This document shows positions 43,655 to 53,386 of a stretch of 64,000 nucleotides of DNA, in pieces. The position numbers and the translations under genes were made by a program. The notes under the pieces are model-generated. The model was not told the DNA's origin, did not search any database, and was given only the letters and a program-made list of their open reading frames with translations. How positions within the stretch are numbered: the stretch's first letter is position 1; each line of letters opens with the position of its first letter. This DNA comes from JAWKUK01 sp041398605 (GTDB taxonomy: Bacteria > Planctomycetota > UBA1135 > GCA-002686595): contig JAWKUK010000007.1 in NCBI GenBank assembly GCA_041398605.1, positions 1 to 64,000 of the forward strand, written 5' to 3'.

Positions 43655-45022
43655 ATGAAGACAGTCCTCCTCGTCGTCGCCGCCGTTCCGCTCCTCTCCC
43701 CGATCCATGCACAGACCTGCGCTGGACCGCTCGACCTCGGCACACTGCCCGGCGGCGTGGCCTGTGTTCCGCACGCCGTCAGCGCGGATGGCAGCGTCGT
43801 TGTCGGGGGGGCCCTCGACGCGAGCGGCGCGCGCCGGCCCTTCCGTTGGACGGCGGCGAGCGGGATGCAGAGCCTAGGAGTGATCAACGGGGTCGATGAC
43901 ACGGCCTACGGCGTCAGCGCCAACGGCGATGTCGTGGTCGGGAGATTCGGCTCCACCGCGTTCCGCTGGACGACGGCCGGCGGCATGGAGGACATCGGCG
44001 GCAGCGTCGCCTACGGGGTGAGCGCTGACGGCAGCGTCGTGGTCGGGGCGTCGGGCGGTCGAGCCTTCCGCTGGACGGCGGTGGGGGGCATGCAGGACCT
44101 CGGCATCGGCACATTGAGCGTAGGATCGGAGGCCTTCGCCGTGAGCGCCGACGGCAGCGTCGTCGTCGGGAGATCCACCGATGCGGTGGGCGCGTGGCGG
44201 CCCTTCCGTTGGACGGCGGCGAGCGGGCTGCAGGTCCTCTCGACGGGCGGATCCGCTTTTTGGGAAGACGGCGCCTACGCGGTGAGCGCGAACGGCGACA
44301 TCGTCGTGGGACAGGACGGGGGCAATGCCTTCCGTTGGACGGCGGCGACCGGCATGCAGCCGCTCTTCCCGTTCGGATCCACCGCTCGCGCCGTGAGCGC
44401 CGATGGCCTGGTCGTAGTGGGCGAGATGGAAACGGCTGGACCCGACCACTGCTTCCGCTGGACGGAGGCCGGCGGCCTCCAGGACCTGGGGGTCTTCGGG
44501 ACCTTCGGTTGGAGCTGCGACGTCAACGGGGTCAGCGCCGACGGCACGGTCATCGTGGGGGAGGGAGACTACGGTTTCCGATTCCGATCCAGCGTCCTCG
44601 GAGAGACCTACTGCCGGCCGACGAACGCCAACAGCACGGGCTGTGGCGCCATCGTCCTCGCGAACGGCGACCCGCGCCTCGCGACAGGCTCGCTCCAGCT
44701 GACGGCGGCGCTGCTACCGACGAACGTCGCGGGCTACTTCCTGGCGAGCCGCATGCAGGGCCTCTCCCCGAACGCTGGAGGGAGCCAAGGCAACCTCTGC
44801 CTCGGAGGAAACGTCGGCCGCTTCGTCGGCCCCGGGCAAGTGATGAGCTCGGGCATGGCCGGGGCGTTCACGTTGGTCGTGGACCTGAGCGCGATGCCGA
44901 CTCCGACCGGGCTCGTCCCGGTCGCGCCCGGCGAGACGTGGAACTTCCAGGCGTGGCACCGCGACACGAACCCCGGGCCGACGACCAACTTCACCGACGC
45001 AGTGAGCGTCACGTTCCGATGA
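43655..45022 (+). CDS. Secreted HAF-repeat protein 3
   Basis: A 455-residue protein: signal peptide MKTVLLVVAAVPLLSPIHAQ, TCAGPLDLGTLPGG, then about seven HAF repeats (SADGSVVVGASGGRAFRWTA and similar) and the shared domain (YCRPTNANSTGCGA, GNLCLGGNVGRFVGPGQVM). The opening mirrors HAF protein 2 (MKTALL versus MKTVLL), suggesting descent from a duplicated unit. The 3' ~410 bp are near-identical to those of the next gene. Its stop overlaps the next start. Confidence 0.84.
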   Translation: MKTVLLVVAAVPLLSPIHAQTCAGPLDLGTLPGGVACVPHAVSADGSVVVGGALDASGARRPFRWTAASGMQSLGVINGVDDTAYGVSANGDVVVGRFGSTAFRWTTAGGMEDIGGSVAYGVSADGSVVVGASGGRAFRWTAVGGMQDLGIGTLSVGSEAFAVSADGSVVVGRSTDAVGAWRPFRWTAASGLQVLSTGGSAFWEDGAYAVSANGDIVVGQDGGNAFRWTAATGMQPLFPFGSTARAVSADGLVVVGEMETAGPDHCFRWTEAGGLQDLGVFGTFGWSCDVNGVSADGTVIVGEGDYGFRFRSSVLGETYCRPTNANSTGCGAIVLANGDPRLATGSLQLTAALLPTNVAGYFLASRMQGLSPNAGGSQGNLCLGGNVGRFVGPGQVMSSGMAGAFTLVVDLSAMPTPTGLVPVAPGETWNFQAWHRDTNPGPTTNFTDAVSVTFR

Positions 45023-46494
45023 TGAAACCTGCGCTCCTCACGATCACGTTCCTGCTCTCCTCTCCGGCGCTCGCACAGACCTGTGCCGGAGTGACTGACC
45101 TCGGCACGCTCGGCGGCGGCATCGCCGTCGGCGTGACGGTCGCCGCGGCGGTCAGCGCCGATGGCCAGGTCGTCGTGGGCACGTCACCGCTCGCGGCCGG
45201 CCCGTCGCGCGCGTACCGCTGGACCGTCAGCGGCGGCATGCAGGACCTCGGGACGCTCGGCTGGCACACGTCGGAGGCGGAGGACGTGAGCGCGGACGGG
45301 ACCGTCGTCGTCGGGACGTCAGGGAACCAGAGCGGAGACCGGCACGCGTTCCGGTGGACAGCTGCCGGAGGGATGCAGGACCTCGGCACGCTCGGGGGCC
45401 TGACCTCGTTCGCGCATGGCGTCAACGCCGACGGCAGCGTCGTCGTCGGCGACGCTCAGCTCCCGAACGGCGCGAGCCACGCCTTCCGCTGGACCGCGGC
45501 GGGAGGCATGCAGGACCTCGGCGCGATCGCGGGCTCGAGATCGGAGGCGCGCAGCGTCAGCGCGGATGGCAGCGTGGTCGTGGGCTTCTATTTCCCGACG
45601 AACTTGGACCCGATGGCATTCCGGTGGACTGCGGCGGGCGGAATGCAGGCGCTGGGAACGCTCGGGGGCGCCGACTCGGCCGCCTGGGATGTCAGCGCGG
45701 ACGGCTCCGTCGTGGTGGGTGAGTCGAAGGTCGCCAGCGGGCACACACACGGCTTCCGCTGGACGGCCGCCGGCGGCATGCAGTCGATCGGCACGCCGTG
45801 GGGCTCGAGCGTTTCTACGGCCCGCGTCGTCAGCGCCAACGGTTCCGTCATCGCGGGCGCCTCAGTCTTCCCGGCTCCCATCCCCATCCCTACGCCAACG
45901 GTGACGACCGCGTTCCGCTGGACCGCTGCGGGTGGAGCGCAACATCTGGGCGCGCTCTTCGGTCCGTACTCGTGGTTGGGTGGCCTCAGCGCAGACGGCA
46001 GTGTCGCCGTCGGGATCTCGGGGTCCGATTCCTCGAATTTCAGCTCGTTCCGTGTGCAATCCAGCGTTCTCGGCGAGGCCTACTGCCGGCCGACGAACGC
46101 CAACAGCACGGGTTGTGGCGCCATCGTCCTCGCGAACGGCGACCCGCGCCTCGCGACGGGCTCGCTCGAGCTGACGGCGACGCTGCTACCGACGCACGTC
46201 GCGGGCTACTTCCTGGCGAGCCGCATGACGGGCAACTCCCCGAACGCTGGAGGGAGCCAAGGCAACCTCTGCCTCGGTGGACACGTCGGGCGCTTCGTCG
46301 GCCCGGGGCAAGTGATGAGCTCCGGCGCCGCAGGGGCCTTCACGCTGATCGTCGACCTGAACGCGATGCCGACTCCGACCGGGCTCGTCCCGGTCGCGCC
46401 CGGCGAGACGTGGAACTTCCAGGCGTGGCACCGCGACACGAACCCCGGGCCGACGACCAACTTCACCGACGCAGTGAGCGTCACGTTCGAGTGA
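45019..46494 (+). CDS. Secreted HAF-repeat protein 4
   Basis: A 491-residue protein: signal peptide (MMKPALLTITFLLSSPALAQ), TCAGVTDLGTLGGG, seven HAF repeats with full FRWTAAGGMQDLGTLGG cores, and the shared domain. The repeats are the most canonical of the array. ATG 45019 and ATG 45022 are adjacent; both overlap the previous stop (ATGATGA context). The 3' end from 46081 copies that of HAF protein 3. A Kelch-like gene starts 4 bp after its stop. Confidence 0.85.
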   Translation: MMKPALLTITFLLSSPALAQTCAGVTDLGTLGGGIAVGVTVAAAVSADGQVVVGTSPLAAGPSRAYRWTVSGGMQDLGTLGWHTSEAEDVSADGTVVVGTSGNQSGDRHAFRWTAAGGMQDLGTLGGLTSFAHGVNADGSVVVGDAQLPNGASHAFRWTAAGGMQDLGAIAGSRSEARSVSADGSVVVGFYFPTNLDPMAFRWTAAGGMQALGTLGGADSAAWDVSADGSVVVGESKVASGHTHGFRWTAAGGMQSIGTPWGSSVSTARVVSANGSVIAGASVFPAPIPIPTPTVTTAFRWTAAGGAQHLGALFGPYSWLGGLSADGSVAVGISGSDSSNFSSFRVQSSVLGEAYCRPTNANSTGCGAIVLANGDPRLATGSLELTATLLPTHVAGYFLASRMTGNSPNAGGSQGNLCLGGHVGRFVGPGQVMSSGAAGAFTLIVDLNAMPTPTGLVPVAPGETWNFQAWHRDTNPGPTTNFTDAVSVTFE

Positions 46495-46497
46495 CCC

Positions 46498-48144
46498 ATG
46501 CCTGCACGCGCCCTCCGATCCGACCATATGAAGAGCCACCAGCCTGAACCCCAAACGCGGATCCTCGCGCCCCCGTGCGCCAGCCGTCTTGGACGCGAGC
46601 GTAGGCTCTCGTTCGAAGTCACGAATCCTCGGGGACGATCAGCCGGAAGCTCGCGGCGACCTGGAAGGGCCCGCTCCGGCTCGAGGACGGCGCTGCCCGC
46701 CGGCCTCCTGATCCTGACACTCCTGCACTCGCCCTGCGCCTTCGGGCAGTGGTCGACCTCGCCCATGTCCACCGGCGCCCTCGGGGTCGCTGCGACGTCC
46801 GCCGGTGACTTCGCGCTCTTCGCGGGCGGAGTGGCCTTCAACAGCCAGTCCAACGTCGAGGTCTTCGACGCATCCACCGGGACCTGGTCCATCTTCCAGC
46901 TCTCGACCGATCGCGGAGCCATGGGCGCGACTTCGGTGGGCACGCTGGCCATCTTCGGTGGCGGCGTTCAAGGCACGTCGGGCACCGGGTTCCAGAGCTC
47001 GGATGTGGTCGACTTCTTCGACACTTCCACGGGCGTGTGGACGACGGGCCTCCTCCCCACGGCGTCGGGGGCCTCCAGCGCGACCTCGGTCGGCACGAAG
47101 GCGCTCTTCACCAACGGGTCCGCGGTCGACATCTTCGACACGGCGACAGGGACGTGGACCTCGATGACCCTGACACCGATCCCGCGGCTCGCCACCAGCG
47201 CGACATCGGCCGGAACGAAGGCATTCTTCATCGGTGGCCCATCCGCCGCAGCCTCGGCGCTCGTCGACGTCTACGACGATTCGACGGGTCAGTGGGGTGT
47301 CGAGCCGCTGCCGGTGCCTCGCCACGGCGTCGCCCTCACGTCCTCAGGGAACCAAGTCTTCTTCGCCGGCGGCTGGGATACGGCCGCGGTCGCGCCGAGC
47401 GATGTCGTGGACATCTACGACGTCGTGACGAGCACCTGGAGGTCCGCGCGACTGACAGAGGCGCGCCAGGACGCAGCCGCCACCGCAGTCGGGACGAAGG
47501 TGTTCTTCGCCGGGGGCCGAGGAGGTGCAACCACCGGCTCGGCGACCGTGGACATCTACGACACGGCGACGGACACATGGTCGACCGCGAGCCTCTCGGC
47601 AGGCCGAAGCGGTATCGCCGCGACCACCGTGGACGGCCGGGCGCTCTTCGCCGGCGGGGCCGTTTGCGCGCTCAACTGCACCTACTCGTCCTTCGCCGAC
47701 ATCTACGACGACCGCCTCGGGGTCCGCTACTGCAGCCCGGGCGTCATCAACTCGACGGGCGCGGCATCGACGCTCCAGTGCTTGGGCTTCCCCGGCAGTG
47801 TGGCGCAGGGGGCGGCGATGCTGGTCGCGCGCGGATTGCCGCCGCAGACCCTCGGTTACTTCCTGACCAGCAACACGCAGGGCCTCACCGTCGGCCCCGG
47901 CGGGAGCCAAGGTGATCTCTGCCTAGGCGGCGCGATCGGCCGATTCGTCGGCCCCGGTCAGTCGCTGAACTCAGGCCCCGACGGGCGGATTCAGCTCACG
48001 ATCGACTTGACGAGTCTCCCGCAGCCGAACGGCGTCGCTGTGGTCCAGCCCGGCGAGACCTGGAACTTCCAGGCGTGGTACCGCGACGCGAACCCGGGGC
48101 CGACGAGCAACTTCACCGACGCGGTCGCGGTGACGTTTCAGTAG
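46498..48144 (+). CDS. Secreted Kelch-like propeller protein 2
   Basis: A 548-residue protein if started at ATG 46498; ATG 46528 is possible. An Arg-rich segment of about 60 residues precedes the hydrophobic core ALPAGLLILTLLHSPCAFGQ, an unusually long n-region. The Kelch-like repeats follow (VDFFDTSTGVWTTGLLP, VDIYDVVTSTWRSARLTEAR, TKVFFAGGRGG), then the shared domain (YCSPGVINSTGA, GDLCLGGAIGRFVGPGQS). It occupies the same third place in the H-H-K order as Kelch-like protein 1. Confidence 0.8.
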   Translation: MPARALRSDHMKSHQPEPQTRILAPPCASRLGRERRLSFEVTNPRGRSAGSSRRPGRARSGSRTALPAGLLILTLLHSPCAFGQWSTSPMSTGALGVAATSAGDFALFAGGVAFNSQSNVEVFDASTGTWSIFQLSTDRGAMGATSVGTLAIFGGGVQGTSGTGFQSSDVVDFFDTSTGVWTTGLLPTASGASSATSVGTKALFTNGSAVDIFDTATGTWTSMTLTPIPRLATSATSAGTKAFFIGGPSAAASALVDVYDDSTGQWGVEPLPVPRHGVALTSSGNQVFFAGGWDTAAVAPSDVVDIYDVVTSTWRSARLTEARQDAAATAVGTKVFFAGGRGGATTGSATVDIYDTATDTWSTASLSAGRSGIAATTVDGRALFAGGAVCALNCTYSSFADIYDDRLGVRYCSPGVINSTGAASTLQCLGFPGSVAQGAAMLVARGLPPQTLGYFLTSNTQGLTVGPGGSQGDLCLGGAIGRFVGPGQSLNSGPDGRIQLTIDLTSLPQPNGVAVVQPGETWNFQAWYRDANPGPTSNFTDAVAVTFQ

Positions 48145-48253
48145 CGACACCCGGCCGATGACGCTCGCCCTCGAACGACGAGTCGCGGCCGGCCATGCAA
48201 CGGCCTCGACGGCCTTCGCCTGCACGCAAACCTTTCTCCGCCCTCCGAGCTGC

Positions 48254-49738
48254 ATGCCACACACCTTCCTCCCTGTTGTCACCGCGCTGCTCTGCGCCTC
48301 GAGCGTTCACGCGCAGTCGTGCTCCGAGTACCAAGCCATCCCCTCATTCGGCGGCGAGATCAACATCGTCGACGTCTCCGCCGATGGACAGGTGGTGGTG
48401 GGGACCGCGTTCCCGCCATCTGGCACGCCACCCGGGACGAGCATCGAGGCCTTCCGGTGGACGGCCACGACGGGCGTCCAGCTCCTGGGCACGCTCCCTG
48501 GCGAGCCGATCAGCCTCGCGACGGCCGTATCGGCAGACGGGTCAACGATCGTCGGCTACTCGGGCCCCGGGGGTGGGATCTTCGGGAACCGCGCATTCCG
48601 CTGGACCAGCACTGGAGGGATGCAGGACCTCGGCACGCTGAGCACGTTCGCGCCAGAGACACGTGCGACCGCGGTCTCGGGGGACGGCTCGGTCATCGTG
48701 GGGATCTCGTTCAACGGGCAGTCGAACGCAGCCTTCCACTGGACCGCCGCGACCGGGATGCGCCAGCTCGCATCGTTCCCGAACGGCAGCTCCATCGCTA
48801 CCGCAGTGTCCGCAGACGGCGCGACCGTCCTCCTGAACTCTGGTTCGCAGGGCGGACCCGGAGTCCCAGTGGCCTCACCCGGCTGGCGGTGGACCGCCGC
48901 AACGGGGCTCGTTCCGCTGGGCCTCTACGACCTCGTGGGCCTCTCGTCGGGCGGCGACGTCATCATCGGGACTCGTGGGAGCGGCGGCAACGGACGCGAT
49001 TCCTACCGGTGGACGAGCGCGACGGGTTGGGTGCTCTTGCCGAGGCCGCCGACCACCGACGGCACGTTTCCGAAGGACATCTCGCTGGACGGTCGGGTCG
49101 TCGTCGGCAACTCGTTTCGTGAGATCCTCTCCTTCCCCAGTACGTTCGTCTACACACCGGTGCGGTGGACGGTGGAGGAGGGGATGACCGAGCTCGGCTT
49201 CGCGGCGGGGCCTGGGCCGAACGCCTGGCTGACGGGCGTTTCCGGGGACGGGACGTTCCTCGTCGGCAATGACATGTCGAGCCCCGACGGGTTCCGCGTT
49301 CGGGTGAGCTCGCTGGGCGAGTCCTACTGCCGTCCCGCCGTCGCGAACAGCGGCTCTTGCGCAGGCGTCCTACTCGTCGCGGGCGACCCCGTGGCCGCGA
49401 CGGGCGCGTTGCAGCTGACGGCCGAGCTGCTGCCGCTCCACACCGCGGGCTTCTTCCTGGCGAGCCGCGCGCAGGCGTTGGTATCGGGGCCGGCCGGGAG
49501 CCAGGGCAACCTGTGCCTCGGCGGCGCCGTCGGCCGCTTCGTCGGCCCTGGGCAAGTGATGCACTCGGGGTCGAGCGGGACGTTCTCGCTCTCGGTCGAC
49601 CTCGCGCAGCTCCCGACGCCGTCAGGGTCGGTGAGCGCGCAGCCCGGCGAGACCTGGAACTTCCAGGCGTGGTACCGCGACGCGAACCCGGGGCCGACGA
49701 GCAACTTCACGGACGCAGTGAGCGTGGTGATGCAATGA
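48254..49738 (+). CDS. Secreted HAF-repeat protein 5
   Basis: A 494-residue protein with signal peptide MPHTFLPVVTALLCASSVHAQ and then SCSEYQAI. The HAF repeats are more divergent: VSADGQVVVGTAFPPSG, AFRWTSTGGMQDLGTLSTFA, VSADGATVLLNSGSQGG. VRWTVEEGMTELGF near the end of the propeller is shared with HAF proteins 6 and 8, so these three form a subgroup. The shared domain starts YCRPAVANSGSCAG. ATG 48254 is chosen for the signal peptide; the open frame extends to 48158. Confidence 0.82.
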   Translation: MPHTFLPVVTALLCASSVHAQSCSEYQAIPSFGGEINIVDVSADGQVVVGTAFPPSGTPPGTSIEAFRWTATTGVQLLGTLPGEPISLATAVSADGSTIVGYSGPGGGIFGNRAFRWTSTGGMQDLGTLSTFAPETRATAVSGDGSVIVGISFNGQSNAAFHWTAATGMRQLASFPNGSSIATAVSADGATVLLNSGSQGGPGVPVASPGWRWTAATGLVPLGLYDLVGLSSGGDVIIGTRGSGGNGRDSYRWTSATGWVLLPRPPTTDGTFPKDISLDGRVVVGNSFREILSFPSTFVYTPVRWTVEEGMTELGFAAGPGPNAWLTGVSGDGTFLVGNDMSSPDGFRVRVSSLGESYCRPAVANSGSCAGVLLVAGDPVAATGALQLTAELLPLHTAGFFLASRAQALVSGPAGSQGNLCLGGAVGRFVGPGQVMHSGSSGTFSLSVDLAQLPTPSGSVSAQPGETWNFQAWYRDANPGPTSNFTDAVSVVMQ

Positions 49739-49851
49739 CCGGACACCCGCCGACGACGATCGTTCGCCCTGAGGCTTCACCGCGCGCGTCCCTTGCGGAC
49801 ACGTGTTCCTCTCCTCCGCAGGCACGCACGTGCCGAACCTCGCTCATTTCA

Positions 49852-51303
49852 ATGCAGCGCCTCCTCTCTCGATGCCTCGCCTCGGCGGCGGCCGGTCTCT
49901 CGTTGTTGCCGATCGTTCGCGCGCAGACGTGCGCTGAACTCCAGACCTTCGGCGTGGCCGGCGGCTGGGTCACCGTCACCGATGTCTCCTCCGACGGCCA
50001 GGTCCTGGTCGGATACTCGAGCACCGGACAAGCGTTCCGGTGGACCGCAGCGGCGGGCAGGCAGGACTTGGGGGCGCTGCCGAATGACCCGTGGAGCGTC
50101 GCGACCGCCGTGTCCGCGGACGGCTCCGTGGTCGTCGGATATTCGGCGTCCGTCGGCGTGGGCTCACGTCGCGCATTCCTGTGGACGGCGGCCGGCGGGA
50201 TGCAGGACCTCGGAGGATTGACCACGCCGCCGCTGTCCACGGAAGCCCTGGCCGTGTCCGCCGACGGGACCGTCGTCGTCGGGACCTCCAATGGGCACGC
50301 GTTTCGCTGGTCTGCAGCGACGGGGATGCTGTCGCTTGGGACTCCGACTCTTGGATCCTCAGCTTGCGCCGTGGGGGTCTCCGCGGACGGCTCGGTCGTG
50401 GTCGTGCGCGAGGCGTACGACGTCGGATTCCCTGTGCCGACCGCCATTGCTCTGCGCTGGACCGCGATGACCGGGCTCGTGTCCCTGGGCAACGACTACT
50501 GGCCTGTGGCGATCTCCGGCGATGGCGAAGTGATCGTCGCGAACGGACCGAACTCGGCCGGTTCGCGCGCTTATCGCTGGACGCAGGCGGGGGGGTGGGG
50601 ACAACTGCCGGGGCTCGCGTCCTCGTCGGGCTCGGCGGCGCGTGACATCTCCGAGGATGGTCGCGTCATCGTCGGCCAGTCCGAGCGGCAGATCATACCG
50701 GGATCACCCATTGTCGTAGGGACGCCGGTGCGCTGGACGGTCGAGGAGGGGCTCGCGGACTTGACCGTCTCGGCCGGGCTCGATCCCAGCATGGCCGTTG
50801 CGGCGGTCTCCGGGGATGGGACGGTCCTCGCGGGCCTGGGCCCCAACTCCGAGGGATTCCGCGTCCGCGTCAGCGCGTTGGGCACGACCTATTGCCGTCC
50901 GGCGGTCGCGAACAGCGGCACCTGCTCCGGGGTGCTCCTGATCGAGGGGCGACCGACCGCTGCTGCGGGGACGCTCCAGTTGATCGCAGAGCTCTTGCCC
51001 CAGAACGCGCCCGGGTACTTCCTTACCAGCCGCGCCCAGGCCCAGGTCGTGGGCCCGGGGGGCAGCCAGGGCAACCTCTGCCTCGGCAATGGCATTGGCC
51101 GCTTCGTCGGACCCGGCCAGGTTCAGAACTCTGGCGCTGCACGACGCTTCTCACTCGCAGTGGATCTCACCGCGCTCCCCACGCCGAGCGGCCTCATCCC
51201 ATCCGTGGCCGGCGAGACCTGGAACTTCCAGGCGTGGTACCGCGACGCGAACCCGGGGCCGACGAGCAACTTCACGGACGCAGTGAGCGTGACGCTGCAG
51301 TGA
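49852..51303 (+). CDS. Secreted HAF-repeat protein 6
   Basis: A 483-residue protein with signal peptide MQRLLSRCLASAAAGLSLLP ending IVRAQ, then TCAELQTF. Repeats include VSSDGQVLVGYSSTGQAFRW, AFLWTAAGGMQDLGGL, and VRWTVEEGLADL. The shared domain is YCRPAVANSGTCSG to NFTDAVSVTLQ. An in-frame ATG at 49735 overlaps the previous stop by ATGA, which would favour coupling but would add 39 residues before the signal peptide; ATG 49852 is preferred on signal-peptide grounds. Confidence 0.82.
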   Translation: MQRLLSRCLASAAAGLSLLPIVRAQTCAELQTFGVAGGWVTVTDVSSDGQVLVGYSSTGQAFRWTAAAGRQDLGALPNDPWSVATAVSADGSVVVGYSASVGVGSRRAFLWTAAGGMQDLGGLTTPPLSTEALAVSADGTVVVGTSNGHAFRWSAATGMLSLGTPTLGSSACAVGVSADGSVVVVREAYDVGFPVPTAIALRWTAMTGLVSLGNDYWPVAISGDGEVIVANGPNSAGSRAYRWTQAGGWGQLPGLASSSGSAARDISEDGRVIVGQSERQIIPGSPIVVGTPVRWTVEEGLADLTVSAGLDPSMAVAAVSGDGTVLAGLGPNSEGFRVRVSALGTTYCRPAVANSGTCSGVLLIEGRPTAAAGTLQLIAELLPQNAPGYFLTSRAQAQVVGPGGSQGNLCLGNGIGRFVGPGQVQNSGAARRFSLAVDLTALPTPSGLIPSVAGETWNFQAWYRDANPGPTSNFTDAVSVTLQ

Positions 51304-51414
51304 GCGCCGACCGTTTGTGCACCTCGATCATCGCCGCCTAGCGTGACGGGGGTCGATCCAGACCAACAGCGCCGTCGACCCGCATCGGTCGAGTCGACCC
51401 TCGAACTCCATCCC

Positions 51415-53310
51415 ATGACCCCTGCTGTGACCCCGGCTATGACCCGACTCGTCCACACGTTCCTGCCCCTGTGCGCCCTCACTCTCGCATCGTTGGCGAA
51501 CGGCCAAGCGTCCTGGCACCTCCTCGGGGACGTCCCGGGGGGCGCCGACTGGAGCAACGCCTACGGCGTCAACGGGGACGGGTCCGTCGTGTCCGGGTTC
51601 GTGAGCACGAGCGCGGGGCTCGAGCCCAGCCGGTGGACCGTGCAAGGAGGACACGAGCCGCTCGGAGGGCCGTCGGCGTTCACGGGGATCTTCGGCCTGG
51701 GATTTGGGGTCAGCGAGGACGGCTCGTCTGTCGTCGGCTCGTACCTCGTCACGACGCCTTCGCCCCCGCTCCCGGGATTTCATTGGGACCGGCCGTCCGG
51801 CGTGACGCTCGTGCCGACGCTGCGCCCCGGGGACGGCACGTCGGCGGTCAACGCGGTCAGCGCCGACGGTTCAGTCGGGGTCGGCTCGAGCGGCAGCTCG
51901 TTCGGTAGCACGGGCGGGCCCGTGCCGCCGCCGACCCACAAGGCCTTCCGCTGGACCTCAGCGACGGGCCCGGTCTTCCTGGGGTTCTTGCCGGGGGGGC
52001 AGTACAGCTACGCCAATGGCGTGAGCGCGGACGGGAACGTCATCGTGGGCACGAGCGACACCGGCGGTCAGAGTGAGGCGTTCCTCTGGACCGCGGCGGG
52101 CGGGATGTCGGGGCTCGGGACCTTGCCCGGCGCGACCGACAGCTCCGGCGCCGACGTCAGCTCCGATGGGTTGGTCGTCGTCGGCGGCTCGGGCGGCGAA
52201 GCGTTTCGCTGGAGCGCGGCGACAGGGATGCAGAGCCTCGGGCCAGGCGTGGCGATCAAGGTCAACCGCGACGGAACAGTGATCCTGGGTCCGGACTGGT
52301 TGTGGACGAGCGCGTCGGGGCGCGTCGCTCTCTTCCCGCACCTCGCGGCCCTCGGCGCCGTCCTGCCCGCGGGCGGGTCGTTGACGGCAAACGATCTCTC
52401 CGCGGACGGGAATGCGGTGGTGGGCACGTGGAGCCCCGGCGGATTCGCGGCCGAACAGGGCTGGGTCGCGTACCTCGCGCCGCCGGCCTTCGACCTCTGC
52501 CCGCTCCTGTCAGCCGACCCGTTCGAGCCCAACGATGACTGCGGCAGCGCGTTCACCGTCCCCTCGGGCACGCACGTCGGACTCAACGTCCAGGCCTCTG
52601 ATCCGGACTTCTATTCGATCGCCCTCGACGTCGGCTCGACCCTCAACGTCTCGGCGTTCTTCACACACGCCGAAGGAGACCTCGACCTCTTCCTGTATTC
52701 GACCGCTGGCTGCGCCGCTGCTGCGCCGCTGGCCTCTGCCACCACGACGACCGATGACGAGGTGCTGCAGTGGCAGAACACGACGGGCTTGCCGACCGTT
52801 GTCGTGCTCGAGGTGAGGATCGCGACGGGCGCGAACGACGAGTGCAACACGTACGACCTGGTCGTCGCAACCGGTCCCGGCTCAGCCATCGGAACGAGCT
52901 ACTGCGGGCCAGCCGTCAACAACGCCACGGGGCAGCCGGGAGTGCTGGCGGTCTTCGGGAGCGACGTGGCGGCGACGAACGACGTGACGCTCGCCGCGGA
53001 CTCGCTGCCGCCGTCCGGCCTGGGGTACTTCCTGGCGTCGCGCAGCCAAGACCTCGTCGCGATGCCCGGCGTGAGCATCGGCAACTTGTGCCTCGGCGCC
53101 CCCGTCGGCCGCTTCGACGGCGCTGCGCAGAGCTCCGGCGCCACGGGTCGGATCGTCCAGGCGATCGATCTGACGGCCCTTCCGTTCGCAGGTGGAGCGC
53201 AGAGCGCGCAGGCGGGGGAGAGCTGGAACTTCCAGTGCTGGTATCGCGACTCGCTCGTAGGGCTCGCCACGTCGAACTTCACCGACGCGGTCAGCGTGAC
53301 GTTTCAGTGA
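51415..53310 (+). CDS. Secreted HAF-repeat protein 7 with PPC domain
   Basis: A 631-residue protein; ATG 51439 is an equal candidate start. A signal peptide (LCALTLASLANGQ) precedes HAF repeats (AYGVNGDGSVVSGFVS, AFRWTSATGPVFLGFLPGG, VSADGNVIVGTSDTGGQSEA). Residues about 365-490 are a bacterial pre-peptidase C-terminal (PPC) domain: DPFEPNDDCGSAFTVPSGTH, DPDFYSIALDVGSTLNVSAF, GDLDLFLYSTAGC. PPC domains occur in secreted hydrolases and adhesins and are often carbohydrate- or protein-binding beta-sandwiches. The shared domain follows (YCGPAVNNATGQPG, GNLCLGAPVGRFDG). This is the only array member with an added domain between propeller and end. Confidence 0.83.
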   Translation: MTPAVTPAMTRLVHTFLPLCALTLASLANGQASWHLLGDVPGGADWSNAYGVNGDGSVVSGFVSTSAGLEPSRWTVQGGHEPLGGPSAFTGIFGLGFGVSEDGSSVVGSYLVTTPSPPLPGFHWDRPSGVTLVPTLRPGDGTSAVNAVSADGSVGVGSSGSSFGSTGGPVPPPTHKAFRWTSATGPVFLGFLPGGQYSYANGVSADGNVIVGTSDTGGQSEAFLWTAAGGMSGLGTLPGATDSSGADVSSDGLVVVGGSGGEAFRWSAATGMQSLGPGVAIKVNRDGTVILGPDWLWTSASGRVALFPHLAALGAVLPAGGSLTANDLSADGNAVVGTWSPGGFAAEQGWVAYLAPPAFDLCPLLSADPFEPNDDCGSAFTVPSGTHVGLNVQASDPDFYSIALDVGSTLNVSAFFTHAEGDLDLFLYSTAGCAAAAPLASATTTTDDEVLQWQNTTGLPTVVVLEVRIATGANDECNTYDLVVATGPGSAIGTSYCGPAVNNATGQPGVLAVFGSDVAATNDVTLAADSLPPSGLGYFLASRSQDLVAMPGVSIGNLCLGAPVGRFDGAAQSSGATGRIVQAIDLTALPFAGGAQSAQAGESWNFQCWYRDSLVGLATSNFTDAVSVTFQ

Positions 53311-53386
53311 CCCCCGCACGAGTCCCTGAGGAACGTGCCCGATGGCACCGTATCTCGAGGACGCTGCAGACTGGTAGCCCACTCCC

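Noticed and set aside
39393..46494. Periodic repeats that might suggest a CRISPR array
   Set aside because: The period matches HAF codon repeats within open frames; units are long, diverged and translated, with no conserved direct repeat and unique spacer pattern.
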